40,119 bases of DNA from JBDSLU01 sp039916225 (GTDB lineage: Bacteria > Acidobacteriota > Vicinamibacteria > Vicinamibacterales > Vicinamibacteraceae), in assembly GCA_039916225.1 (NCBI GenBank), contig JBDSLU010000123.1, forward strand, positions 1-40,119, given 5' to 3'. Both the position numbers and the translations under genes were made by a program. The notes under the pieces were generated by a model that was not told the origin of the DNA, did no database searches, and worked only from the letters and a program-made list of their open reading frames with translations. Position 1 is the stretch's first letter; each line of letters opens with the position of its first letter. Positions 9,233-17,578 of the stretch are shown here, one piece after another.

Positions 9233-9787
9233 ATGATCCCCGCCGGGTTCCGTTTCGCACGCCGGGCCGCCGTGGCCGCGGCACTGGTGATCGCGACGAT
9301 CGCGATACCGGTGCGGGCGGGCGCGCCCAGCGAGCACCAGGTCAAGGCCGCCTTCCTCTACAACTTCGCCAACTTCGTCCAGTGGCCCGAGGGCGCGCTG
9401 GGCCCGGCCGGTGCGCCGCTGAAGGTGTGTGTGGTCGGCACCGATCCGTTCGGTGGGGCCCTCGACGACGCCTTCCGCGACCAGATGGTCCAGGGACGCC
9501 CGGTGCAGGTGGCGCGCGGCGCCACCCTGGCGGCGGTCGGCCGCTGCCACATCCTGTTCCTCTCGCAGAGCGAGCAGGGCCGCTGGCCCGACCTGCTGCG
9601 CGAGCTGGGCACCACGCCGACCCTGACCGTCGCCGACGCGCCGCTCGTGCGGCAGGGCGGCATGGTGAGCTTCGTCATCGAAGCGAAGCGGGTACGGTTC
9701 GAGATCAATCGCGGCGCCGCCGAACACGCCGGCCTCCGCATCAGCTCGAAGCTGCTGGCGCTCGCGCGGATCGTGGAGTCCGCCTAG
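9233..9787 (+). CDS. YfiR-like periplasmic protein (DUF4154)
   Basis: The 184-residue protein has a signal peptide (AAVAAALVIATIAIPVRAGA) and the DUF4154 hallmark VKAAFLYNFANFVQWPEG at residues 37-54. In Pseudomonas, YfiR is a periplasmic repressor that binds the sensor part of the diguanylate cyclase YfiN. Here the next gene encodes a membrane histidine kinase whose extracytoplasmic region looks like that of YfiN, so YfiR probably controls a kinase instead of a cyclase. Two Cys residues are visible (KVCVVG and GRCHILF), fitting the redox-sensitive cysteines known in this family. Its stop is immediately followed by the GTG of the kinase gene. Confidence 0.85.
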   Translation: MIPAGFRFARRAAVAAALVIATIAIPVRAGAPSEHQVKAAFLYNFANFVQWPEGALGPAGAPLKVCVVGTDPFGGALDDAFRDQMVQGRPVQVARGATLAAVGRCHILFLSQSEQGRWPDLLRELGTTPTLTVADAPLVRQGGMVSFVIEAKRVRFEINRGAAEHAGLRISSKLLALARIVESA

Positions 9788-11734
9788 GTGCGCCTGCTCC
9801 AGCACCGGTCGATCGGCACGAAGCTGGTCCTGGTCATCATGAGTACCACCGCGGTGGCGCTCCTGGTGGCGTGCACGGGCCTCCTCGTCTACGACCAGTA
9901 CTCGGCCCGGCGCAGCAGCGGCGAACGCCTCACCACCGTCGGCGACGTGGTCGCGGCGCACAGCGTGGCGGCGCTCGCCTTCGGCGACGAACAGGCGGCC
10001 GGCGAGACGTTGCAATCGTTGCACGCCGTGCCCGACGTGACCTTGGCCTGCCTGCGCCTGCCCGACGGCAGCGAGATGGCCCGCTACGAGCGGACGTCGA
10101 GCGGACAGGCGTGCCCGAGCGGCGGCGATCGCATCGCCACCGAGACCGGCCGGGTCGTGCTGGTCCGGCCGGTGCAGATGCGGGCGCGACGTGTCGGCAC
10201 GCTGGCCATCGAAGTCAGCCTCGAGCCGGTGACGGCGCGGCTGCGCAACGGGCTCGCCCTGGTCGCCGCGCTGTTCGTCCTGGCCGGTTCGATCGCGTTT
10301 TTGCTGTCCCGGCGGCTGCAGCGCGTCATCGCCCAGCCGATCCACGACCTGGCGCGCACGGCGCAGCAGGTCTCCGCCGAGCGGGCCTACAATCTGCGGG
10401 CGACGCGGCATGGCGACGATGAGCTCGGCCAGCTCGTCGATCGCTTCAACGACATGCTGGCCGAGATCGAGGCCCGCGACGCCCAGCTGCGCGGGCCTCG
10501 CGATCGACTCGAGTCGGCGGTGGCCGATCGGACCGCCGAACTGCTCGGCGTCAACCGCGACCTCACCGAGGCGCGCGATCGCGCCGAGGCGGCGAGCCGG
10601 GCCAAGAGCGAGTTCCTCGCCAACATGAGCCACGAGCTGCGGACGCCGATGAACGGCGTGCTCGGCATGACCGAGCTGGTGCTCTTGACGCCGTTGTCGC
10701 CCGACCAGCGCGAGAACGTGACGACCGCCTACAATAGCGCCGCCTCGCTGCTCGATCTCCTCAACGACATCCTCGACTTCTCGAAGATCGAGGCCGGCAA
10801 GCTCGAACTCGACGCGTCGCCCTTCGAGCTGCGGCCGCTGCTGGAGTCGACGCTGGCCGTGGTCCGCCTGACCGGCGAGCGCAAGGGCCTGCGCCTGGTC
10901 CTCGACGTCGATCCTCAGGTGCCGGCCGCCGTGACCGGTGACGCCGGGCGGCTCCGCCAAGTGCTCGTCAATCTCCTCGGCAACGCGGTGAAGTTCACCG
11001 AGCAGGGCGAAGTCCGGCTGTCGGTCGCCGCGACGGGGCCCATCGGCGAGCGCATCGCCCTGCGCGTCGGCGTGCGCGACACCGGCATCGGCATCGCGCC
11101 AGACAAGCAGGATCGCATCTTCGGCGCCTTCATCCAGGCCGACGGCTCGACGACCCGCAAGTTCGGCGGCACCGGTCTCGGCCTGGCGATCTCGAACCGG
11201 CTCGTCGCGCTGATGGGCGGCAGTATCGCCGTCGAGAGCGCCGTCGGTCAGGGCAGCCTGTTCCACTTCACCATCGAGCTCGGCGTCCATGCCGGCGTGC
11301 TGCACGACGACGAGGCCGCGCCGACCGCACCGCGCGCCGTCGCCACGGCGCGGACCGGCCTGCACGTCCTGCTCGCCGAAGACAACAAGGTCAACCAGCG
11401 CGTCGCGGCCCGCTTCCTCGAACGCCTGGGCCACCGCGTCACCCTCGCCAACGACGGCCGCGAAGCCGTCGATCAGTGGCAGCGCGAGGTCTTCGATCTG
11501 GTCCTGATGGACGTCCAGATGCCTGAAATGGACGGCTTCGAAGCGGTGGCCGCGATCCGCGACGCCGAGCGGACGCTGGGCCGGCGCACGCCGGTGGTCG
11601 CGCTGACCGCGCACGCGATGAGCGGCGACCGTGAGCGCTGTCTCGCCGCCGGCATGGACGGCTACCTGACCAAGCCGGTCAAGCTCGCCCAGCTCGTCGC
11701 CGCCATCGACGACGCCGTACCCGTCGCCGCGTAG
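9788..11734 (+). CDS. Hybrid histidine kinase, CHASE8-like sensor-HAMP-HisKA-HATPase-REC
   Basis: The 648-residue protein starts at GTG directly after the YfiR-like stop. It has a transmembrane helix (residues 12-35), a periplasmic region of about 120 residues resembling the CHASE8 sensor of YfiN (YDQYSARRSSGERL, HSVAALAFGDEQAA), a second helix (about 155-173) and a HAMP linker. The kinase core follows: H-box ANMSHELRTPMNG with phospho-acceptor His282, N-box VNLLGNAVKFT (Asn399), DTGIGI 431-436 and GTGLGL 461-466. The C-terminal receiver domain (about 525-645) retains the acidic pair ED531-532, phospho-acceptor Asp575 in LVLMDVQMP and Lys629. All catalytic residues are present. No separate output regulator is adjacent, so its partner must lie elsewhere. 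Confidence 0.92.
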   Translation: MRLLQHRSIGTKLVLVIMSTTAVALLVACTGLLVYDQYSARRSSGERLTTVGDVVAAHSVAALAFGDEQAAGETLQSLHAVPDVTLACLRLPDGSEMARYERTSSGQACPSGGDRIATETGRVVLVRPVQMRARRVGTLAIEVSLEPVTARLRNGLALVAALFVLAGSIAFLLSRRLQRVIAQPIHDLARTAQQVSAERAYNLRATRHGDDELGQLVDRFNDMLAEIEARDAQLRGPRDRLESAVADRTAELLGVNRDLTEARDRAEAASRAKSEFLANMSHELRTPMNGVLGMTELVLLTPLSPDQRENVTTAYNSAASLLDLLNDILDFSKIEAGKLELDASPFELRPLLESTLAVVRLTGERKGLRLVLDVDPQVPAAVTGDAGRLRQVLVNLLGNAVKFTEQGEVRLSVAATGPIGERIALRVGVRDTGIGIAPDKQDRIFGAFIQADGSTTRKFGGTGLGLAISNRLVALMGGSIAVESAVGQGSLFHFTIELGVHAGVLHDDEAAPTAPRAVATARTGLHVLLAEDNKVNQRVAARFLERLGHRVTLANDGREAVDQWQREVFDLVLMDVQMPEMDGFEAVAAIRDAERTLGRRTPVVALTAHAMSGDRERCLAAGMDGYLTKPVKLAQLVAAIDDAVPVAA

Positions 11735-11746
11735 CGAACGCACGTC

Positions 11747-11760
11747 GCCGCTTCGGCGGC
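11747..11760 (+). terminator. Small UUCG hairpin after the kinase gene
   Basis: GCCGC-TTCG-GCGGC forms a 5-bp stem with a UUCG tetraloop 12 nt after the kinase stop. There is no U-tract, so termination is possible but weakly supported. Confidence 0.3.
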
Positions 11761-11780
11761 CATGACGCCTCGTCCGTCGA

Positions 11781-11809
11781 TTGCGTATTGGCGGCGCGCT
11801 GTGTAGGCT
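11781..11809 (+). promoter_or_regulatory. Promoter for leaderless metallo-hydrolase mRNA
   Basis: TTGCGT (11781-11786), a 17-nt spacer and TAGGCT (11804-11809) form a -35/-10 pair. TAGGCT ends exactly 6 nt before the ATG at 11816 and no Shine-Dalgarno sequence is present. This is the best-formed member of the leaderless-start set in this window. Confidence 0.5.
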
Positions 11810-11815
11810 CCCGAC

Positions 11816-12796
11816 ATGCCGACTTCGACCTCGATCCTCACCCGGCGCGCCCTGCTGCAGGCGAGCGGCGCGTTCGCCGCGACCGCCATCCTTCATCGTT
11901 ACGCACCGGCGCTGGGGGCGGCCCAGACGCCGGCCTCCGCTGCGGCCAAGGCCGGCGCCGACGCCCTGAACGCCCGGCGCGCCGATATGGCCAAGGCGCC
12001 GATCGTCCGGACGCGGCTCACCGATCGGCTCGAGCTGCTGGCTGGTCCGGGCGGCAACGTCGTCGTGCTCCACGGTCCCGACGGCCTGCTGCTCGTCGAC
12101 AACTTCGTGCGGCCGGCGTGGCCGGCGTTGAAGGCGGCCCTCGACGCCATCGGCGGGCCGATCACCACCGCGATCGACACGCACTGGCACTTCGACCATG
12201 CCGACAACAACGCCAGTCTGCGTGGCGCCGGCGCCGTCCTCGTCGCCCACGCGAAGACCAAGGTGCGGCTCTCAGAGTCGCACGACGTCCTCGGCATGCA
12301 CATGGATCCGGAGCCGGCCGAGGCGCTGCCGACGGTGACCTTCACCGACGCCAAGACGATGCGCGCCAACGGCGACGAGCTGACGCTGCAGCACGTGCCG
12401 CCGGCCCACACCGACACGGACATCACGGTGCGCTTCGCCAAGGCCAACGTGCTGCACCTCGGCGATCTCTTTTTCAACGGCGCCTATCCGTTCATCGACG
12501 CGTCGACGGGCGGCACCATCAACGGCATGGTGACGGCGTCGGAGAAGGCGCTGGCGGCGGTCGACGCCAAGACCCAGATCGTTCCGGGCCACGGCCCGCT
12601 CGGCGACCGCGCCGCGCTCGATCGCTATCGGACGATGCTGGCGACGATCCGCGACAAGGTGGGCGCGCTCAAGGCATCCGGCAAGGCCCTGGCCGACACG
12701 CAGGCGGCGAAGCCGTCGGCGGCGTTCGACGCCGCGTGGGGCCAGGGGTTCATGCAGCCCGACGCCTTCGTGGCGATCGTCTATTCGACGCTGTAG
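11816..12796 (+). CDS. Secreted metallo-beta-lactamase-fold hydrolase
   Basis: The 326-residue protein begins with a Tat-like signal (TRRALLQASGAFAATAI) and has the metallo-beta-lactamase zinc motif HWHFDHADNN at residues 123-132. Later ligands are plausible at AHTDTD, HLGDLFF and PGHGPLGD. It is therefore probably a two-metal hydrolase exported folded through Tat. The variant HxHxDH pattern and the long loop after it resemble the quinoprotein-relay/SoxH-like and lactonase-like members more than true beta-lactamases. The substrate cannot be assigned from sequence. It stands alone between a plus-strand operon and a convergent receptor gene, with its own leaderless-type promoter. Confidence 0.87.
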   Translation: MPTSTSILTRRALLQASGAFAATAILHRYAPALGAAQTPASAAAKAGADALNARRADMAKAPIVRTRLTDRLELLAGPGGNVVVLHGPDGLLLVDNFVRPAWPALKAALDAIGGPITTAIDTHWHFDHADNNASLRGAGAVLVAHAKTKVRLSESHDVLGMHMDPEPAEALPTVTFTDAKTMRANGDELTLQHVPPAHTDTDITVRFAKANVLHLGDLFFNGAYPFIDASTGGTINGMVTASEKALAAVDAKTQIVPGHGPLGDRAALDRYRTMLATIRDKVGALKASGKALADTQAAKPSAAFDAAWGQGFMQPDAFVAIVYSTL

Positions 12797-12815
12797 ACGG
12801 CGCGTCAGGCCGCGA

Positions 12816-12944
12816 CTCGAAGTACCAACCTCCAGGGAACGCCCAACTCCCAACCCCCAAACCCCGACGGCCGGGCCGCCATTCTTGGGACTTGGCGGTT
12901 GGGAGTTCCTTTGGAAGTTGGCGTTTGGACGTTGGAAGTTCGAG
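12816..12944. repeat. Imperfect fold-back repeat between convergent genes
   Basis: The spacer between the hydrolase and the minus-strand receptor is an imperfect inverted repeat. CTCGAAGTACCAAC (12816-12829) pairs at 12 of 14 positions with GTTGGAAGTTCGAG (12931-12944). Inner AACTCCCAACC pairs with GGTTGGGAGTT. The centre holds a GGCCGGGCC palindrome. It could act as a bidirectional terminator or belong to a dispersed repeat family; only one copy is in the window. Confidence 0.5.
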
Positions 12945-12955
12945 GTTTGTCGCCC

Positions 12956-15900
12956 TCAGAACTCGTAGCGGAACCCGAGCTGGATCTGCCGTGGCTGGTT
13001 GGCGAGGGTCGTCACCCGGCCGAAGTTGGCGCTCGTGATCGTCGAGTCCGGCGCGCCCCAGATCGTCCGGTTGAACAGGTTGAAGACCTCGAGCCGGAAC
13101 TCGAAGTGGGTCGCGCCGATGCCGAAGGTGCGCGCCAGCGAGATGTTCTCGCTGAGGAACCACGGGCCGCGCGCGTTCGGGTTGCGGACGGTGGCGTTGC
13201 CGAAGTCGGCCCGCAGCACGCCGCCCTTGTAGCCGGCGAGCTGTTCCATCGAATCGACCGGGTTGCGGTTGAAGGCGTTCGGGTCCCACCACAGATCGAC
13301 CAGCGGGTCGAACCCGCCGCCCTGCGTCGGCGCCCGCCAGCCCTCGTAGTCGAGCACGGTGATGCGGTTGTCGCCGCCGTTCAACGGCAGGCCGTAGCCG
13401 GGGAACACGGTCAGCGGGAAGCCGGACGCGTAGGAGTGGACACCGGCGATGCGCCAGCCGCCGAGCACCTGGCTGGCCACGCCGTCGCGCAGATACTTCT
13501 TGTCCGGCCCGAACGGCAGCTCGTAGCTGTAGTTGAACTTGATCGAGTGGGTCTGATCGAACGCCGACAGGCCCTTCTCGGCTTCGCGATTGAAGTGATC
13601 CATCGCCCGGCCGTCGCCAGCGTTGGAGCGATCCGCGCGCAGCGTGAACGTCTTCGAGAACACGTACGAGGTCAGGAACGTCAGGCCGGAGGCGTAGCGC
13701 TTCTCGCCCTTCAGCACGAAGGCGTGGTAGCTGGAACGGCCGGCGCGCTCGCCGCCGTCGCCGCCCGTCTGGATGTCGAGGTACTGCGGGTACGGCCGCA
13801 GCGCCTGGCGCACCGACTGCCCACCGGGGAAGGTCGCGTAGGGATACGGAATGTTGGCCTGCCGCGCCAGCGTCGAATCCATGCGCGAGTTCATCAGGTT
13901 GATGGCGCCGGCCGCGCCGTACTGATTGACGAAGCCCTCGAAGATCGCTGGATCGACCTGATTGAGGCCGAGCAGGTTCGACGGCAGGTGACGCCCGAGC
14001 TGGGCGTTGTAGGCCGCTTCGACGACGAAGCGTCCGGGCAGCTGCCGCTGCATGTTCAGCGTCCACGTGTAGTACTCGGGCAGTCGGCCCGAGTCATACG
14101 GCTGCCAGTACGGGATGTTGCTGCCGTTCAGTGTCTGCGGCACCAGGAACGGCGGTTCCGGCCACGACGGCCAGCCGGCATCCCAGTTGAACGCCGAGCT
14201 CGCCGGGAACGCCGGCGCCGTGACGTTGTAGCCGCCGATGAAGCCCTGCCAGTGCGAGCTGCCACCGGTGTTCTTCACCGACCCGAAGATGCGGGCTCCG
14301 CTGAGCCGCACGACGGTCTCGTCGTTCAGGCTGTAGACGGCGCCGATGCGCGGGCTGAAGCCCCACGGCCACGCGTCGTACAGCGACTTGCTGCCGGTGC
14401 GGCCGGGCCCGTCGCCGGCGAACTCGGAGGCGCCGAGGTGGCCGCCGGCGGCCGGGTTCGGCAGGTCCGGGTTGAAGTTCGAGTAGCCGTCCGGGAAGTG
14501 CCCTTCGGTCGTCGGCGGCGTGTACTCGTAACGCGCACCGTAGTTGAGGGTCAGCTTGTTGTTGATGCGCCAGTCGTCCTGGACGTAGCCCGAGTAATAG
14601 CGCCAGCGATCCGAGACGTAGCGGTTGGTGGTGATCTCGGAGGACTGCACCTCGCCGAGCAGGAAGCTGGCGAAGGCGTTGCCGCTGGCGCCGGTGGTGT
14701 CGAGGTTGCCGTTGGCCTGGAAGGCGGACGTCGCGCCGCGGTTGAAGTTGTAGCTGCCGGCCGCCGTGTGCCAGCCGTAGCCGTCGTAGTGATCCTGCTG
14801 GAAGGTGAAGCCGGCCTTCATCGTGTGACGGGACTTGACCCACGTCAGGTCGTCGGAGATGTTCCAGAGGTAGTTACCCGATCCGCCGAACTCCGATCGG
14901 CCCCAGTCGAGGTAGTCGTCCGAGAAGTCGATCAGCGGGAACAGCTTGTCCGGGCCGGGCACATTGCGCAGCCCGAGCTTGGTGCCCCAGCCCTGGTCAC
15001 GGTTGTAGGAGGCGCGCAGCTGGAACCAGTTGTTGTGCCCGAAGGTGACGCGATTCATCAGCGCCGGCGTGATCACGCGATCCCAGTTGAAGCGATAGAT
15101 GAAGGTGCGCGAGTCCTCGTCGCGGAAGTTGTTGAGCGGCACCGGCAGGCCGCCGGTCGGGCCGTCGCTCGGCGGCACGACGAGCACCTCGCCCCAATGA
15201 ACCAGCCCGCCGATGCGATCCTTCTGGCTCAGGTTGTGATCGATCTTGACGCTGAACTTGTTCCACGGGTTGGTGTTGATCTGATCGCCGGGCGTGTAGG
15301 CGAAGTTGTTGCGGACCCCCGGCAGATCGGGCCGCATGGTCGCCAGCTGAATCACCTCGCGGCTGATGCGGCTGAAGCGCTCGACCGGGATCTGGTTGTT
15401 GGGGAAGGGATCGCGGATGAAGCCGGGGCCATTGGGGTTGGGCCGCGTGGTGGCCGGATCGTAGATGGGGATCAACTGCCCGCTGGCGTTGCGCCATTGC
15501 GAGAAGTCGCCTTGATACATCGCCGCCACCGGGATGGTGACCGTTTGTGGCGCGGCGGACGTCTTGTTGCGGTAGGCCTCGTAGGAGGTGAAGAAGAACG
15601 TCCGATCGCGGCCGTCGTAGACCTTTGGAATCAGGACGCGGCCGCCGAAGACGCCGCCGAAGTCGTGCTGCGACACCTTGGGCTTCTCGCGCCCGAGCGC
15701 CTTGCTGAAGAAGTTGTTGCTGTCGAAGGCTTCGTCGCGCATGAACTCGAAGATCTTGCCGCGCCACTGGTTGGTGCCCGAGCGCGAGACGAAGCTGACC
15801 GCGCCGCCGCCGGCGTGACCGAATTCGGCCTTGAAGCCGTTGCTGTCGACGGCGAACTCGGTGATCGCTTCGACCGACGGCGAGTTGAGCGTCGTCCACA

Positions 15901-16534
15901 GGCGCTGCTCGAACGGCGCGCCCGGCGTCGCCGAGACACCGTCGACGGTGAGATCCCAGCCGCCTTCCTGGCCGCCGCCGATGACGATGTTGCCGCGGGC
16001 GCCGTCGCCGCTGTTGCCGCTCTTGGCTTCGGGCGCGATCAGGCTCAGGTCGAGCGGCGATCGCAGCTGACCGCCGACGACGAGCGGCAGGTCCTGGATG
16101 AACTTGCTGGTGATCGCCGTCGTCACCTTGACGCTGTCGGTCTGGATCTGGCGGGCTTCGGCCGACACGGTGACGGCGTCCTTGAGGCCGCCGATCGCCA
16201 GCGTGCCGTCGACGCGGAGCGTGGCGCCGGCCGTCAGCTCGATGTTCTCGAGCGTCGTCGTCTGGAAGCCGTTGGCCGTGAGGATCACCACGTAGGCGCC
16301 GACCGGCAGCTGCGGGATGGCGTAGTCGCCTTCCGCCGACGTCGTGACCGTGCGCTCGAAGTTGGTGGCGACGTGGACAGCCTTGACCGTGGCCGCTGGG
16401 ACGACGGCGCCGGTGCTGTCCTTGACCGTGCCGGTCAGGGTGCCGCGGTCGGCTTGGGCCATGGCCGCCCAGGCGGCACCGGCCGAGATGACGAGGGCGA
16501 GCAGGATGTGGACACAGGTGCGCCAGCGCAGCAT
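12956..16534 (-). CDS. Oar-like TonB-dependent receptor with CarboxypepD_reg domain
   Basis: The 1192-residue outer-membrane receptor has a signal peptide (MLRWRTCVHILLALVISAGA, cleaved near AMAQA), a CarboxypepD_reg domain (GTLTGTVKDSTGAVVPAATV; GDYAIPQLPVGAYVVILTAN; GFQTTTLENIELTAGATLR), a plug (GWDLTVDGVSATPGAPFEQR; AEFGHAGGGAVSFVSRSGTN) and a long barrel ending QIQLGFRYEF. I chose the ATG at 16534 because an AAGGAG ribosome-binding site (16543-16548 on the minus strand) sits 8 nt upstream and the signal peptide starts there; the open frame extends 69 codons further upstream without support. Substrate unknown. No SusD-like partner is adjacent, as is usual for Acidobacteriota Oar receptors. 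Confidence 0.93.
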   Translation of the reverse strand: MLRWRTCVHILLALVISAGAAWAAMAQADRGTLTGTVKDSTGAVVPAATVKAVHVATNFERTVTTSAEGDYAIPQLPVGAYVVILTANGFQTTTLENIELTAGATLRVDGTLAIGGLKDAVTVSAEARQIQTDSVKVTTAITSKFIQDLPLVVGGQLRSPLDLSLIAPEAKSGNSGDGARGNIVIGGGQEGGWDLTVDGVSATPGAPFEQRLWTTLNSPSVEAITEFAVDSNGFKAEFGHAGGGAVSFVSRSGTNQWRGKIFEFMRDEAFDSNNFFSKALGREKPKVSQHDFGGVFGGRVLIPKVYDGRDRTFFFTSYEAYRNKTSAAPQTVTIPVAAMYQGDFSQWRNASGQLIPIYDPATTRPNPNGPGFIRDPFPNNQIPVERFSRISREVIQLATMRPDLPGVRNNFAYTPGDQINTNPWNKFSVKIDHNLSQKDRIGGLVHWGEVLVVPPSDGPTGGLPVPLNNFRDEDSRTFIYRFNWDRVITPALMNRVTFGHNNWFQLRASYNRDQGWGTKLGLRNVPGPDKLFPLIDFSDDYLDWGRSEFGGSGNYLWNISDDLTWVKSRHTMKAGFTFQQDHYDGYGWHTAAGSYNFNRGATSAFQANGNLDTTGASGNAFASFLLGEVQSSEITTNRYVSDRWRYYSGYVQDDWRINNKLTLNYGARYEYTPPTTEGHFPDGYSNFNPDLPNPAAGGHLGASEFAGDGPGRTGSKSLYDAWPWGFSPRIGAVYSLNDETVVRLSGARIFGSVKNTGGSSHWQGFIGGYNVTAPAFPASSAFNWDAGWPSWPEPPFLVPQTLNGSNIPYWQPYDSGRLPEYYTWTLNMQRQLPGRFVVEAAYNAQLGRHLPSNLLGLNQVDPAIFEGFVNQYGAAGAINLMNSRMDSTLARQANIPYPYATFPGGQSVRQALRPYPQYLDIQTGGDGGERAGRSSYHAFVLKGEKRYASGLTFLTSYVFSKTFTLRADRSNAGDGRAMDHFNREAEKGLSAFDQTHSIKFNYSYELPFGPDKKYLRDGVASQVLGGWRIAGVHSYASGFPLTVFPGYGLPLNGGDNRITVLDYEGWRAPTQGGGFDPLVDLWWDPNAFNRNPVDSMEQLAGYKGGVLRADFGNATVRNPNARGPWFLSENISLARTFGIGATHFEFRLEVFNLFNRTIWGAPDSTITSANFGRVTTLANQPRQIQLGFRYEF

Positions 16535-16609
16535 CGCAGGGTCTCCTTCTGCGGCACGCGCGTTGGTCGCTCGCACGCCGCCAGCCAATCGGATGGGGTA
16601 GTGCGGGGC

Positions 16610-16638
16610 ATCCTGGGCGCATGACAATTTGTTGTCAA
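16610..16638 (-). promoter_or_regulatory. Promoter and overlapping palindrome before the Oar-like receptor
   Basis: On the minus strand TTGACA (16638-16633), a 17-nt spacer and CAGGAT (16615-16610) form a -35/-10 pair with a perfect -35 box. The -35 box overlaps a palindrome TGACAA-TTTG-TTGTCA (16622-16637), which has the shape of a repressor or activator site. A transcript from here would have a leader of about 70 nt before the ATG at 16534. Confidence 0.5.
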
Positions 16639-16757
16639 CGCCCTCGGTCGAACTTATCCAGGCTTGGGACGATCCTATCCACCATGGCAGCGAGTGCCAC
16701 GGCAGCGTGCGGGGCGTGGGAGTGAAGAGACGTGGGCGCAACGACCGGGGAGGCCGT

Positions 16758-17453
16758 CTACGGTCGAGGCTGAACAGCGTGGCCGTCGATCTCGGAGTAG
16801 TGGTAAGTCATCCGCAGCGTGGCCGTGCCGAACATGCGCACCTGCGCCGTCGTCTCGAGCGCTACCGGCATGACGATGCCCTCGATCCGATCGTAACTGC
16901 GGACGATGTCGACCGTCTTGACCCAGAAGGACGGGCTCTTGGCCAGGCGACCCTGCACCCTCACGAGCTCGCCGTCAACGGGCCGCAGGAACATCGCGCC
17001 CGATACCAGCACCCGCTCCTTGCGCTTGGGCGACAGCAGCACCTTGGCCAGCCCGTGCTCATCGACACCGTTGACCTGGAACTCGTAGTTGCAGGGCGCC
17101 AACGCCGACCGCGAGATCTCGCCCTTGGCGATCGCCTCGCGCTCGCCCTCGAGGATGGCCTTCAGCACCTTGTCACGGAGGTTGCCCGAGCCGCCCTCGC
17201 CCGTGATCGTGTAGCGGAAGCCGGTGGCCGGCGCATACTCGGTGGCGGCCTCGATCCAGCCCGTCGATCCGCCGTGGCGGGCCTCGATGCGGCGCGTGGC
17301 GCGATAGGGACGCGGGGTATCGCCCTGCGCCAGAAATTGCTTCATCGAGTGCTCGGCCGCTTCGGAGGTGGCCGGCGCGGTGGCGCGGAGCTGCGATCCG
17401 ATCATCGTCATCAGGAGCAGAGCGCCGAATCCAAACCGGGCACTGGCCAGCAT
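16758..17453 (-). CDS. Secreted hypothetical protein, possibly LolA/lipoprotein-sorting-like
   Basis: With the ATG at 17453 the product is 231 residues long with a signal peptide (MLASARFGFGALLLMTMIGS). I do not recognise a named family. The pattern of amphipathic strands (MFLRPVDGELVRVQGRLAK, PSFWVKTVDIVRSYDRIEG, VMPVALETTAQVRMFGTATL, RMTYHYSEIDG) resembles the half-barrel of LolA/outer-membrane lipoprotein-sorting proteins, where a repeated sheet carries a lipid. The open frame extends 44 codons upstream, but that part overlaps the divergent promoter region of the glutaminyl cyclase and lacks a ribosome-binding site. Function not assigned. Confidence 0.65.
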   Translation of the reverse strand: MLASARFGFGALLLMTMIGSQLRATAPATSEAAEHSMKQFLAQGDTPRPYRATRRIEARHGGSTGWIEAATEYAPATGFRYTITGEGGSGNLRDKVLKAILEGEREAIAKGEISRSALAPCNYEFQVNGVDEHGLAKVLLSPKRKERVLVSGAMFLRPVDGELVRVQGRLAKSPSFWVKTVDIVRSYDRIEGIVMPVALETTAQVRMFGTATLRMTYHYSEIDGHAVQPRP

Positions 17454-17566
17454 CGCACCCGACTCTTTTGCATGGAGCGTGCCGGGTCTCCTGGCGCTGG
17501 CGATTGCCCTGGAAAACCGGCGGTTTGGTAGCGGCGAGCCCACAATCGCACGGGCGCGAACCGATA

Positions 17567-17572
17567 TAGAGT
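17567..17572 (+). promoter_or_regulatory. TAGAGT, 6 nt before GTG (leaderless start)
   Basis: TAGAGT ends 6 nt before the GTG at 17579. The block around it (GATATAGAGTCGTCGC then GTG) is repeated almost unchanged before the second cyclotransferase (GATACAGTCGCCGC then ATG), so the two paralogues share their start signal. No Shine-Dalgarno sequence is present. Confidence 0.5.
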
Positions 17573-17578
17573 CGTCGC

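Noticed and set aside
9218..12250. 1010-codon antisense open frame across the YfiR, kinase and hydrolase genes
   Set aside because: It crosses three well-supported genes and has a low-information Arg/Gly/Asp/Gln-rich composition.
12899..16624. 1241-codon open frame antisense to the Oar-like receptor
   Set aside because: Composition is Arg/Val/Ala-rich with no domain pattern; the minus-strand frame is a clear receptor with signal peptide and ribosome-binding site. High GC produces long antisense frames.
16535..16741. 69-codon upstream extension of the Oar-like receptor
   Set aside because: It includes the promoter and palindrome and lacks a ribosome-binding site, whereas AAGGAG precedes the ATG at 16534.
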